NCBI RefSeq assembly: GCF_037543845.1
Contig: NZ_JBBIFX010000002.1
Location: forward strand, 558,001-622,000
Direction: 5' to 3'
DNA from: Gymnodinialimonas ulvae
GTDB lineage: Bacteria > Pseudomonadota > Alphaproteobacteria > Rhodobacterales > Rhodobacteraceae
Length of the DNA: 64,000 nt
Each line of letters opens with the position of its first letter. The stretch's first letter is position 1. The position numbers and the translations under genes were made by a program. The notes below the pieces were generated by a model. The model searched no databases. It saw only the letters and a program-made list of their open reading frames with translations, and was not told where the DNA came from. Below, in pieces: positions 24,831 through 33,157 of this stretch.

Positions 24831-25640
24831 ATGGGTCTTTCCATCCAGGGCAAAACCGCCATCATCACCGGCGCCGCCAACGGCGTGGGCCTTGCCATCG
24901 CGCGCCATTTCATCGACCAGGGCGCCAAGGTCATGCTGGCGGACCGCGACAAGGCGCGCCTCAAGGACGAATGTGGCGATATCGACGGGGCCGAAGATAA
25001 CATCCGCTACTTCGCGGGCGATCTGCGCGAACGGCTGACCATCGAGAACCTGATTTCGGCCACCATCGACGCCTATGACCGCATCGATATCCTTGTGAAT
25101 GCCAGCCGGCAGATCCTCACAACCGATCCGCTCGATCCCCATGACACCTCCGTCGAGGCCATGCTGGAACAAAACACCTTCACCGCCCTGCGTCTGGGGC
25201 AGGCGGTGGCCAAACGCATGATCGCCCAGGCCGAAGCCTCCGAACAGGAAGACGGCCCCGCAGGCTCGATCATCAACCTGTCGTCGATTGCCGCCCGGCG
25301 CACCCATCTCGACCTGATGGGATATTCCATCGCCACCGCCGCCCTGGATCAGGCCACGCGCAGCCTTGCCGTCGCCCTCGCCCCGCATCGCATCCGCGTC
25401 AACGGCGTGGCCTTCGGCTCCGTCATGTCCGCCAGTCTCAAGGACAGCCTCAGCGAAACCGACGGCCTGCGGCAGGAGATCCGCGAATGCACCCCGCTGG
25501 GCCGCATCGCCTCCGCGCGCGAGGTCACGTCAGCGGTGCAATTCCTCGCCTCCGATGGCGCGGGCTTCGTCACCGGTGAAACGCTCACCGTCGACGGCGG
25601 CCGCACCCTGCTCGATAGCGTCACCACGGCTGCGCATTAA
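24831..25640 (+). CDS. short-chain dehydrogenase/reductase lacking the catalytic lysine
   Basis: 269 residues with a normal Rossmann start (TGAANGVG at 13-20), VNAS at 89-92 where most SDRs have NNAG, catalytic-type Ser in NLSSIAAR (S151/S152) and Tyr165. The residue four after the Tyr is Thr169 (reading YSIAT) instead of the lysine of YxxxK. The C-terminal end has the usual EVTSAVQFLAS and VTGETLTVDGGRTL. It may be inactive, use another proton relay or have a binding role. It begins 42 bp after the methylase gene. Confidence 0.88.
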   Translation: MGLSIQGKTAIITGAANGVGLAIARHFIDQGAKVMLADRDKARLKDECGDIDGAEDNIRYFAGDLRERLTIENLISATIDAYDRIDILVNASRQILTTDPLDPHDTSVEAMLEQNTFTALRLGQAVAKRMIAQAEASEQEDGPAGSIINLSSIAARRTHLDLMGYSIATAALDQATRSLAVALAPHRIRVNGVAFGSVMSASLKDSLSETDGLRQEIRECTPLGRIASAREVTSAVQFLASDGAGFVTGETLTVDGGRTLLDSVTTAAH

Positions 25641-25649
25641 TCCCGCGAC

Positions 25650-26240
25650 CTATCCGGCCACCTGATCGCAATCGGCGTCCGAGATTTGCGCGCGCATCCA
25701 TCCCCGGGCCAGTGTTGACCCGGACGGGCCCGTGACGATTGTCGCGAATATGAACGGCCCCCTCGGCCAATATCCTGACACCATGCCCTGACCGGGTTGC
25801 AGCGTTCCGATCACCGGGGCGGTGTCGGACGCGCCGGATCGCACCGGGATCGGCGCGCCGCGATAGCCCCAGCAGGCCCACCCAAGGTGATCGGTGGCGG
25901 GAATATCCTGCAGGCTGTTGTAAAATGCATGGGCCTCTCGCATCGCCGCCGATGGCCCCGCGCCGGTGTTGATCGAACACCCAACCTGCTCTTCTCCGCC
26001 TCGAATGAAGCCGACCAATTCCGCATCCTCCGCCGACAGATTGGGCTGCGACGTCGAGCAGTCCGAATTGTCGAACAACGCCTGCCCAAGCGTCGAGTTG
26101 AAGCAATAGCCATAGCGATCAATGATCAAATTCCGCGTCAGCCACGCATCCTCGCAAAAATCCAACGCCGCCGCCGGGGCGCTCAGGCCCGCGCTGATCC
26201 CCAAAACCGCAAGGATCGTCCTGAAAAAACCCTGTCGCAT
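25650..26240 (-). CDS. secreted DUF4453 family protein, paralogue 1
   Basis: 196 residues with a signal peptide cut near AAALDFCEDAW. The domain LTRNLIIDRYGYCFNSTLGQ followed by ALFDNSDC resembles the YARHG-like motif of DUF4453, a family seen mainly in Rhodobacterales. Six or more cysteines suggest disulfides in the periplasm. The C-terminal half contains SGASDTAPVIGTLQPGQGM, an SH3b-like segment. Adjacent to and related to the next gene on the same strand, 31 bp away. Function unknown. Confidence 0.8.
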   Translation of the reverse strand: MRQGFFRTILAVLGISAGLSAPAAALDFCEDAWLTRNLIIDRYGYCFNSTLGQALFDNSDCSTSQPNLSAEDAELVGFIRGGEEQVGCSINTGAGPSAAMREAHAFYNSLQDIPATDHLGWACWGYRGAPIPVRSGASDTAPVIGTLQPGQGMVSGYWPRGPFIFATIVTGPSGSTLARGWMRAQISDADCDQVAG

Positions 26241-26271
26241 TTCAAATCCCCTTTACGAATTGTTCCTCAGT

Positions 26272-26856
26272 CTAACCCGCGATCCACTCGCAAATCTCGT
26301 CGCTCATTTCGATCCCCTGGACCCAGCCATGGGCAACCGGGTTGAAATCGGCATCGCTGACCGTGATGTATTCCCACCCGGCGGGCATCGGCACGTGGGC
26401 AAAGCCGAAGTTTTGCCCCGGCTCCAATTGCCCGAGGACGCTGGTGCTGGAGGACATGCCTGCATGAAGCGCCCGCACCGGCCCGCGATATCCGCCGCAG
26501 CCATGTTCCGTGTCCGCCCGGATCGGCACCGTCCATAGCTCCGCCAACCGCGCCAGCCAGGGTGCGGTGCTTGGGTCAAGTGCGGTGGCAGAGATATCCA
26601 CGGCGCAGCCGAAATCGTTCTCCAGCATCTGCAACCGCGACACGATCTCCGCATCCAGCGGCAGAAGCGGGCGCCGCCCCGGGGTGCAATCGGAATTGTC
26701 GAAAATCGCCTGCCCCAGCGGCGTGGTGAAACACTGCCCCGCGCGGTCCATGACAGTGTTCCGGCTGAGCCAGATTTCCTGACACCACGCGCCGGTCTGC
26801 GCGGTCGCCGGTGCGCCATACAAGAAAGGGAACAGGATCAGCGCAAGGCGTTTCAT
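26272..26856 (-). CDS. secreted DUF4453 family protein, paralogue 2
   Basis: 194 residues, signal peptide to about APATAQ, then the same layout as its neighbour: WCQEIWLSRNTVMDRAGQCF, PLGQAIFDNSDC, a conserved Cys at ENDFGC, GCGGYRGPV and an SH3b-like STSVLGQLEPGQNF segment, ending CEWIAG. The shared order of cysteines and glycines shows a tandem duplication. The two genes are probably co-transcribed from a promoter upstream of 26856. Function unknown. Confidence 0.8.
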   Translation of the reverse strand: MKRLALILFPFLYGAPATAQTGAWCQEIWLSRNTVMDRAGQCFTTPLGQAIFDNSDCTPGRRPLLPLDAEIVSRLQMLENDFGCAVDISATALDPSTAPWLARLAELWTVPIRADTEHGCGGYRGPVRALHAGMSSSTSVLGQLEPGQNFGFAHVPMPAGWEYITVSDADFNPVAHGWVQGIEMSDEICEWIAG

Positions 26857-27026
26857 CTATCGAGCGGCTCCGGGTGTCTTGCCGAAGCTTACCCGATTCC
26901 CGACCGAAGCAAAGTCGCCTTTGCGGCCCCGCGCGGTCCCAAAACCGCTCCAATGCGGACCAGCCGTTAACCATCGGGTTAAGATCAGGTTAACGAAAAC
27001 AGCTTTCTATAATTAAAACAAGGGAT

Positions 27027-27060
27027 TGACCCCTCTGCGCACGCGTGCACAAAGGGGTCA
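27027..27060 (-). terminator. probable terminator of trcR
   Basis: Perfect 8-bp inverted repeat TGACCCCT/AGGGGTCA seven bases after the trcR stop on the minus strand, with a GC-rich partly self-complementary loop and a T-rich stretch (TTGTTTTAATTA) about 8 bases beyond. Less compact than a classic terminator. Confidence 0.55.
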
Positions 27061-27067
27061 TGCGACG

Positions 27068-27832
27068 TTATTTGCCGTCTTGATCGTCGTCGTCCTCGTC
27101 ATCATCCCCGCCTTCGGGCAGGTTGAAGAAGCTGTCGGCGTCCGGCGTGACCTCGGGCTCGGGCTTCTCGTCATCGCCGCTGCCAAGCGTGAAGGTCTCA
27201 AGCCCCGCGATCGCCGCCGGAACCGCCGGTTCGGGATCCATCGACAGCGAGGTTTCGGTCGAGACCAGCTTGCGCCGCTCGTCATCCGTCATCGCCGTGC
27301 CGTCCACGGCCTTCTTGGCATTGGCCTTCTGAACCGCCGCATCCAATTCCGTCTGCTTGCACAGACCCAGCGCCACGGGATCAATCGGCTGGATGTTGTT
27401 GATGTTCCAATGCGTCCGCTCGCGGATCGCCTGGATCGTCGGCTTCGTCGTGCCCACCAGCTTGGAGATCTGCCCATCGGTCAGTTCCGGGTGGAATTTC
27501 ACCAGCCAAAGGATCGACGCCGGGCGGTCCTGCCGCTTCGACAAAGGCGTATACCGCGGCCCGCGCCGCTTTTCCTCGCCCACAGCCGCGGCATAGAACT
27601 TCAGCTTCAGCTTGTGTGACGGATCCTTCTCCGCCGCGTCGATCTCGTCCTGCGTCAGCTGATTGTTCACGATCGGGTCGAACCCCTTCACGCCCGCAGC
27701 CACATCGCCATCGGCAATCCCCTGCACCTCAAGATCGTGCAGGCCACAGAAGTCGCCGATCTGCTTGAAGCTCAGCGTGGTGTTGTCGACCAACCAGACG
27801 GCTGTGGCTTTCGCCATGATGGGTTTGTTCAT
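27068..27832 (-). CDS. trcR: cell cycle transcriptional regulator TrcR (DUF1013)
   Basis: 254 residues. DUF1013 proteins are conserved in alphaproteobacteria, and TrcR was described as a cell-cycle transcriptional regulator. The N-terminus MNKPIMAKATAVWLVDNTTL and the HTH-like pieces TLSFKQIGDFCGLHDLEVQG and LTDGQISKLVGTTKPTIQAI suggest two DNA-binding helix-turn-helix units. The tail from about 200 is acidic, ending in a run of Asp/Glu. The ATG at 27832 has GGAGGCC six bases upstream. Confidence 0.93.
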   Translation of the reverse strand: MNKPIMAKATAVWLVDNTTLSFKQIGDFCGLHDLEVQGIADGDVAAGVKGFDPIVNNQLTQDEIDAAEKDPSHKLKLKFYAAAVGEEKRRGPRYTPLSKRQDRPASILWLVKFHPELTDGQISKLVGTTKPTIQAIRERTHWNINNIQPIDPVALGLCKQTELDAAVQKANAKKAVDGTAMTDDERRKLVSTETSLSMDPEPAVPAAIAGLETFTLGSGDDEKPEPEVTPDADSFFNLPEGGDDDEDDDDQDGK

Positions 27833-27970
27833 ATCAGGCCTCCAAGGCTCACATCACATACGAGGAAAGACCGGTGGAGCCGGGTGCGATGGCCGGGCCG
27901 TCGCGGTTCCTCGATTTCAGGGAAATCGCTCGCTATATAGGCGTGATCGACAGGCGAGGGAACCCCCGGA

Positions 27971-28603
27971 ATGAAACGACTGATTTGCGCGCTGATCTGC
28001 GCTGCGGGCCTGGCACAGGCCGAGGGCGAGCCTGCGGGCGAGTTTGACTACTACGTCCTCGCACTGAGCTGGACGCCAACATGGTGCGCGATTGAAGGCG
28101 ATGATCGCGACAGCCCGCAATGCGACGCAGGGCAGGGATACGGCTTCACCCTGCATGGCCTCTGGCCGCAATATGAAACCGGCTGGCCAAGCTATTGCCC
28201 CACGGCACTGCGCGCGCCCTCGCGGGGCATGACCGGAGAGATGACCGATATCATGGGCAGCTCCGGCCTCGCTTGGCACCAATGGCGCAAACACGGCGTT
28301 TGCACCGGTCTGGAGGCTGCCGATTACTACGCGCTCAGCCGCGTGGCCTACGACAGCATCACCCGCCCCGATCTTCTGCGCCAACTCGACCGCGAAGTCC
28401 GCCTGCCCGCCGCCGTGATCGAGGAGGCCTTCCTGGAGGTGAACCCGCAACTGGACGCGGACATGCTGACGGTGACCTGCCGGGCCAACCGGATACAGGA
28501 GATCCGCATCTGCCTGACGCGCGACATGGAACCACGCGCTTGCGGTGGCGACGTGATCCGCGATTGCGCCTCCTCCGATGCCCTGTTCTCTCCGATGCGC
28601 TGA
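27971..28603 (+). CDS. secreted ribonuclease T2 family protein
   Basis: 210 residues with a signal peptide (about 1-18). Endoribonuclease of the T2/RNase I type, expected in the periplasm. CAS I motif FTLHGLWPQ at 59-67 carries H62. CAS II reads WHQWRKHGVC at 102-111: the two His (103, 108) are present but the usual Glu between them (HEW) is Gln104. Seven or more cysteines fit the disulfide-rich fold. Activity may be reduced if the Glu is essential here. Confidence 0.9.
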   Translation: MKRLICALICAAGLAQAEGEPAGEFDYYVLALSWTPTWCAIEGDDRDSPQCDAGQGYGFTLHGLWPQYETGWPSYCPTALRAPSRGMTGEMTDIMGSSGLAWHQWRKHGVCTGLEAADYYALSRVAYDSITRPDLLRQLDREVRLPAAVIEEAFLEVNPQLDADMLTVTCRANRIQEIRICLTRDMEPRACGGDVIRDCASSDALFSPMR

Positions 28604-28642
28604 CCGCAAGCGGGCCGCCTCTGCGCCGGGTGGCAAACTGAG

Positions 28643-28713
28643 GCAGGGGGCTGTCTGCCCCCGCCGCTCCCTTCAGGAGCGACTCCCCCGAAGGTTTTCC
28701 GGCAAGATGAAAG
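28643..28713 (-). repeat. dispersed hairpin element, copy A
   Basis: On the minus strand it begins CTTTCATCTTGCCGGAAAAC, continues CTTCGGGGGAGTCGC, has a short variable GC-rich hairpin, and ends in a GGGGGC...GCCCCC stem. Same order of blocks as copies C and D. Lies just after the RNase T2 gene. Confidence 0.8.
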
Positions 28714-28859
28714 ACGCGCTTTACCGGTCCTTAAGCGTCAGAAGGCACCATGAAGGCGCGTCGATAGGTGAGGACCGACTCGGCGTGCAAGGTGAAGACC
28801 CCCATTCGTCGGAGAAGCAGGCCAGTGATTGGGCCCCGGCCGATGGATGGGGTGACACC

Positions 28860-28900
28860 CTTTCATCTTGCCAGAAAAACCTCCGCCGGAGGCCTCGGAG
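28860..28900 (+). repeat. dispersed hairpin element, copy B (short)
   Basis: Begins CTTTCATCTTGCCAGAAAAA and continues CCTCCGCCGGAGGCC, a compact hairpin (CCTCCG/CGGAGG) in place of the longer tail. Inverted relative to copy A, 146 bp away. Confidence 0.75.
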
Positions 28901-28962
28901 CGCTCAACCTCGGCACCACGGTCATATAACGCCCTGACGCCACCACCCGCGCCGATCCACTC

Positions 28963-28983
28963 AAAAAAATGCAGCTTTGCTGC
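28963..28983 (-). terminator. Rho-independent terminator of recR
   Basis: Minus strand: stem GCAGC/GCTGC with loop AAA, followed by A and seven T. It lies 17 bp past the recR stop and should end the transcript that includes ybaB and recR. Confidence 0.88.
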
Positions 28984-28999
28984 GCAATATACACACCGG

Positions 29000-29599
29000 T
29001 CACAACGCCTTTCGCGCGCGCAACGCCGCGGAAATCGTGCCATCGTCGAGGAAATCCAACTCCCCCCCGATCGGCACCCCCTGGGCCAGCGACGTCAGGC
29101 TCACACCGGCCCCCGCCAACTCGTCGGCGATGTAATGCGCCGTCGTCTGGCCATCGACCGTCGCGTTCAGCGCCAGGATCACCTCCGTGATCCCCTCATC
29201 TGCCATTCGCCCCTTCAACCGCGGGATCCGCAGATCCTCGGGCCCCACATCATCAAGCGCCGACAACGTGCCTCCCAACACATGATAGCGCCCCTTGAAC
29301 GCGCCGCCGCGCTCCATGGCCCACAAATCGGCGACATCCTCGACCACGCACAATTCCCCCGTCGCGCGGCGCTGATCGGCGCAGATCCCGCACAGATCAT
29401 CCGTCCCGATGTTCCCGCAATTCACGCATTCGCGCGCCGTCTCGGCCACGCGCGCCATCGTCTCGGCCAGCGGTCGCATCAACGCGCCGCGCTTCTTGAT
29501 CAGTGTCAGGACCGCACGCCGCGCCGACCGGGGCCCCAACCCCGGCAAGCGGGCCATGATCCCGATCAGCTCTTCAATATCTTTGGGCGTGTCGGCCAA
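29000..29599 (-). CDS. recR: recombination mediator RecR
   Basis: 199 residues, standard length. Acts with RecF/RecO in loading RecA at gaps. N-terminal helix-hairpin-helix LIGIMARLPGLGPRSARRAV at 11-30; zinc finger C58-x2-C61 ... C70-x2-C73 (ECVNCGNIGTDDLCGICAD); Toprim domain with VVEDVADLWAMERGG, LGGTLSALDDVGPEDLR and the ALNATVDGQTTAHYIADEL block. Four bases downstream of ybaB, same operon. Confidence 0.97.
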   Translation of the reverse strand: MADTPKDIEELIGIMARLPGLGPRSARRAVLTLIKKRGALMRPLAETMARVAETARECVNCGNIGTDDLCGICADQRRATGELCVVEDVADLWAMERGGAFKGRYHVLGGTLSALDDVGPEDLRIPRLKGRMADEGITEVILALNATVDGQTTAHYIADELAGAGVSLTSLAQGVPIGGELDFLDDGTISAALRARKAL

Positions 29600-29603
29600 G
29601 ACC

Positions 29604-29948
29604 TTAGAACGGCATTTTCACGCCAGAGGGCAGACCCATTTCCTCGGTGAGGCGCCCCATTTCTTCGTCGTGCTTGTCGCGCGCCTTGCTTTGCGCGTCC
29701 TTGATCGCGGCCAGGATGAGGTCCTCGACCACTTCCTTGTCGTCCTGGTTGAAGATCGACGGATCGATATCCAAAGCGGTCAATTCACCCTTCGCGGTCG
29801 CCGTCGCCTTCACCAGCCCCGCGCCGCTTTCGCCCTGCACCGTCATCGTGGCGAGGTCGTCTTGCATCTGGGCCATCTTGCCCTGCAATTCCTGCGCCTG
29901 TTTCATCATCTTGGCCATGTCGCCAAGACCGCCCAAACCCTTCATCAT
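29604..29948 (-). CDS. YbaB/EbfC nucleoid-associated protein
   Basis: 114 residues from the first of two adjacent ATGs (29948; the second at 29945 has slightly better spacing to AGGA). The start MMKGLGGLGDMAKMMKQAQE, the Met/Gln-rich coiled coil and MGLPSGVKMPF at the end are typical of YbaB, a small DNA-binding dimer. Order ybaB-recR with dnaX upstream is widely conserved. The in-frame region upstream of 29948 is not part of the protein. Confidence 0.95.
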   Translation of the reverse strand: MMKGLGGLGDMAKMMKQAQELQGKMAQMQDDLATMTVQGESGAGLVKATATAKGELTALDIDPSIFNQDDKEVVEDLILAAIKDAQSKARDKHDEEMGRLTEEMGLPSGVKMPF

Positions 29949-30107
29949 CGTCCTGCTCTCCAGATGGAATATGTCTGCCCAACAGATACGCTGCACAGAG
30001 CAGGGCGGCAAGACAACGCAATCTTGACAAAAAGAATCAGAAATGCGAGACCCGATACGAGGCACCGTATCGGCACCCGGACATTCAACTTTGAAAGGCC
30101 GGACCTG

Positions 30108-30713
30108 ATGACACTCAGAATTGTGCTGACTCTGACCCCGCTTCTCCCCCTATTGGCCTCCTTGCCAGCCCTCGCGCAGGACGCACCACCAGACGCGCTA
30201 ATTGCCGCGCTACAAGACGGCGGTCACGTTATTTACATCCGCCACGCCCAGACCGAGTCCGACTACGCGGACCAGGTCACCGCAGACCCCCTGAATTGCG
30301 CCACCCAGCGCGTGCTCAGCCGCACCGGCTGGCAGCAAGCGCTCCATATCGGCGCGATGGTCGAGGGCCACGGCATCCCCGTCGGTGACGTTGTGACCAG
30401 CCAATATTGTAGAGCATGGCAAACGGCAGGTCTCGCCTTCGGGACCTATGCCGAAAACGCCGCACTGAATTTCGAGCCGGCTGAAGAGTATACAGACGCC
30501 CAATTTGAAGCGATGCGGTCGCGGGTCGAGCCCTTGATCGCTGCCCCAATCGAAGCAGGGACAAATCGCATCATTGTGGGCCATGACGATCCATTCGAAG
30601 CCGTGACGGGGATTTATCCTGAACCGCAAGGGGTCGCTTATGTGCTGCGCGTCGCCGATGGAACGATTGAGGTTCTTGGCGAGATTGCGCCGGATGCCTG
30701 GCCTCAGCCCTAG
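30108..30713 (+). CDS. secreted histidine phosphatase superfamily protein
   Basis: 201 residues with a signal peptide (1-22, ending LPALAQ). The phosphatase motif is IYIRHAQTESDYADQ (R45-H46-A47 in place of RHG), with the second active His in IIVGHDDPFEAVTG. Core strands and a YCRAWQTAGLAFG helix are present. Start at the ATG 30108, which begins the signal peptide. It is inserted on the opposite strand between ybaB and dnaX, breaking the usual gene order. Substrate unknown. Confidence 0.87.
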   Translation: MTLRIVLTLTPLLPLLASLPALAQDAPPDALIAALQDGGHVIYIRHAQTESDYADQVTADPLNCATQRVLSRTGWQQALHIGAMVEGHGIPVGDVVTSQYCRAWQTAGLAFGTYAENAALNFEPAEEYTDAQFEAMRSRVEPLIAAPIEAGTNRIIVGHDDPFEAVTGIYPEPQGVAYVLRVADGTIEVLGEIAPDAWPQP

Positions 30714-30754
30714 ACCGTCAGCAGTGCGGGCGATGGTCAAATGAGGTGTCGCCC

Positions 30755-32503
30755 TCACTCATCCTCAAACGGATCCCAATCTTCCGCCTCTTCCAGCGCT
30801 TCAACCGCCGCCTCGGCTTCGATTTCCGCGTGCGACCGGATCTCGGAAATCTTGGCGTTCGGGAAGCGCGACAACACCGCTTGCATCAACGGATGCGCGG
30901 TCACTTCGGCCTCCAACTCGTTGCGCTTGGCCTGTTCTTGTTCTTCGATTGTCTCGCCACCACCCTCGGCGGCGACCGTGATGCCCCAACGCGCGCCGGT
31001 GGCCGTCTGCAACATCCGTCCCAGCCGGGGGATCAGGTCTTTGGGCGCACGCTCGGTCGTCTGCACTTCGATCCGGCCGGGCGCGTAGGACACCAGCCGA
31101 AGCCCCGTTTTCACCTCGATCAACAGCTTGATATCGCGGGCCTGTTCGACCAGCGCCACGACGCTTTCGAACGTCGGATAAACACTCAGGTCCGGACCGG
31201 CCTGCGGCGCCAACGCGGCCTGCGGCCCACCGCCGCCCATCGGCGCGGTCCCGGTCGTGCGCGCCTTCGGGCCGGGTCCCAACGCAGGTCCTCCGCCGCC
31301 GCCGCCCCCCGAGGGCGCGCCGCCGGTGGGGCGCTCCATCTGGCTCAGTTTTTTCACCAGATCACCGGGGCTCGGCAATTCCGCCACATGGGTCAGGCGG
31401 ATCACGGCCATCTCGGCGGCCATCATCGCGTTGGGCGCAATCGCCACCTCTTCCAGTGCCTTGAGAAGCATCTGCCACATCCGGGTCAGCACCCGCATCG
31501 GCAACTTCTCCGCCAGCGCCAAGCCCCGCGTGCGCTCATCGGGCGAGATCGTAGGATCCTCCGCCGCCTCCGCCGTGATCGAGATCACCGACAACCAATG
31601 CGTGATCTCCGCCAGATCGCGCAGCACCGCCACAGGGTCCGCCCCATCGGCATATTGCCCGCCCAATTCGTCGAGCGCCTTTGCCGCATCTCCCGCCATG
31701 ATCGCTTCGAACAGGTCCATCACACGGCCCCGATCGGCGAGGCCCAACATCGCACGTACCTGATCCGCCGTCGTCTCCCCCGCACCATGGGCAATCGCCT
31801 GATCCAAGAGGCTCATGGCATCGCGCACCGACCCTTCGGCGGCCCGCGTGATCAACGCCAGCGCATCCTCGGCAATCGCGGCACCTTCAAGGCCTGCCAC
31901 CTTCTGCAAATGCGCGATCATCACCTCGGGCTCGATCCGGCGCAGGTCAAACCGCTGACACCGGCTCAACACGGTGACCGGAACCTTGCGGATCTCGGTC
32001 GTGGCGAACAGGAATTTCACATGCGCGGGCGGCTCTTCCAGCGTCTTCAAAAGCGCGTTGAACGCACTCGTCGACAGCATGTGAACCTCGTCGATGATGA
32101 AGATCTTGTAGCGCGCTGTCGCGGCCCGGTAGCTCACCGTCTCGATGATCGCGTCGCGGATATTCTGCACGCCGGTGTTGGAGGCCGCATCCATCTCCAT
32201 CACGTCGACATGCCGCCCCTCGGCGATGGCCACACAATTCTCGCACACGCCGCAGGGGTCCGTGGTCGGCCCGCCGTCGCCGTCCGGCCCGATGCAATTC
32301 AGCCCCTTGGCGATGATCCGCGCCGTGGTTGTCTTGCCGGTCCCGCGGATACCGGTCAGCATGAAAGCCTGCGCAATCCGGTCGGCCTCGAACGCGTTCT
32401 TCAGCGTGCGCACCATCGCCTCCTGTCCGATCAGATCGGCAAAGGTGGCGGGCCGGTATTTCCGGGCCAGAACCTGATAGGTGGGTTGGTCGTCGCTGCT
32501 CAT
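30755..32503 (-). CDS. dnaX: DNA polymerase III subunits gamma/tau
   Basis: 582 residues. Clamp-loader ATPase that links the replicase. AAA+ Walker A GIRGTGKT at 51-58, zinc cysteines C70, C84, C87 and C90, Walker B in IFIIDEVHMLS, sensor 1 in FLFATTEIRKVP, and the arginine-finger SRCQRFDLRR. Domain III and a Gly/Pro-rich linker (about 395-430) are followed by a tau-like C-terminal domain and an acidic end ALEEAEDWDPFEDE. I saw no slippery poly-A/T site, so full-length tau is the expected product. Confidence 0.97.
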   Translation of the reverse strand: MSSDDQPTYQVLARKYRPATFADLIGQEAMVRTLKNAFEADRIAQAFMLTGIRGTGKTTTARIIAKGLNCIGPDGDGGPTTDPCGVCENCVAIAEGRHVDVMEMDAASNTGVQNIRDAIIETVSYRAATARYKIFIIDEVHMLSTSAFNALLKTLEEPPAHVKFLFATTEIRKVPVTVLSRCQRFDLRRIEPEVMIAHLQKVAGLEGAAIAEDALALITRAAEGSVRDAMSLLDQAIAHGAGETTADQVRAMLGLADRGRVMDLFEAIMAGDAAKALDELGGQYADGADPVAVLRDLAEITHWLSVISITAEAAEDPTISPDERTRGLALAEKLPMRVLTRMWQMLLKALEEVAIAPNAMMAAEMAVIRLTHVAELPSPGDLVKKLSQMERPTGGAPSGGGGGGGPALGPGPKARTTGTAPMGGGGPQAALAPQAGPDLSVYPTFESVVALVEQARDIKLLIEVKTGLRLVSYAPGRIEVQTTERAPKDLIPRLGRMLQTATGARWGITVAAEGGGETIEEQEQAKRNELEAEVTAHPLMQAVLSRFPNAKISEIRSHAEIEAEAAVEALEEAEDWDPFEDE

Positions 32504-32565
32504 GGGAATCCGTCTTTTCGGGTCACGGGCAAGGGTAGGCGGCCCGGATCACGCCGTCCACCGGA

Positions 32566-32928
32566 TTACAACGACCACAGGATCGCGCCGGTCAAAACCG
32601 TCGCCAGCGTCAGCACCAAGGCCAGCACCGTATAAGATCGCGATGGCTGCGCTTCGGCGTCGGTTTCCTTCAACCGCGCGAAGGTCTTCAACGCCTGCCT
32701 GCGCGCCGACCAGAACACCACGATCGCCGCGCCCAGAAACACGCTCGCCACCACTTTCGCGGCCCAGGTCGGCTCAAACGCGCCAAACACCGCCTTCAGG
32801 CCAATCGCCACGCCGACCGACGCCATTCCGGTGCCCATCCACGACGAAAATGTGCGCTCATTGGCCAGGATTGTGCGGTCCTCCGCCCAATCGGTCCGTT
32901 TTTTTGCAAGCGTATCTCTGTCCGTCAT
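32566..32928 (-). CDS. DUF202 (YidH-like) small membrane protein
   Basis: 120 residues. Hydrophilic start with WAEDRTILANERTFSSWMGT, the conserved DUF202 N-terminal block (R-T-x-L-A-x-x-R-T), then three hydrophobic segments. Function of the family is unknown. Upstream of dnaX on the same strand with a 62-bp gap. Confidence 0.88.
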   Translation of the reverse strand: MTDRDTLAKKRTDWAEDRTILANERTFSSWMGTGMASVGVAIGLKAVFGAFEPTWAAKVVASVFLGAAIVVFWSARRQALKTFARLKETDAEAQPSRSYTVLALVLTLATVLTGAILWSL

Positions 32929-33157
32929 GGCCCGTGAGGTAGCGCCTTTTGCGCCGTCTTGCGAGGGCGAACACCTTTATACAACCCTTTCACTTGAAAG
33001 GTTCCATACAGCGCGCTACCTTCATCTTGGGCCACAGGGGAGGCCTCCAGATCCGCGGAAAGCCGAACCGGCACCCTCCAGAGCACGCGACAGACACGAT
33101 ATTCGGTGTCTCTCAAGCCCTCCTTAGCGGATCGTTGGGCAGATGTGAGGGAACCCG

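Larger units (their letters stand above)
28604..28999. other. 396-bp gene-free spacer between RNase T2 and recR
   Basis: No credible gene. It holds two copies of a dispersed hairpin element in opposite orientation (28643-28713 and 28860-28900), about 145 bp of unassigned sequence between them, and the recR terminator at 28963-28983. Short frames here do not resemble proteins. Confidence 0.75.

Noticed and set aside
23319..25388. Long open minus-strand frame (689 codons) opposite clpS, the RsmC-like gene and the SDR gene
   Set aside because: Crosses three real genes and their spacers; no recognisable protein features.
30755..32503. Programmed frameshift site in dnaX for a short gamma product
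   Set aside because: No run of A or T of the slippery type was seen between domain III and the tau region.
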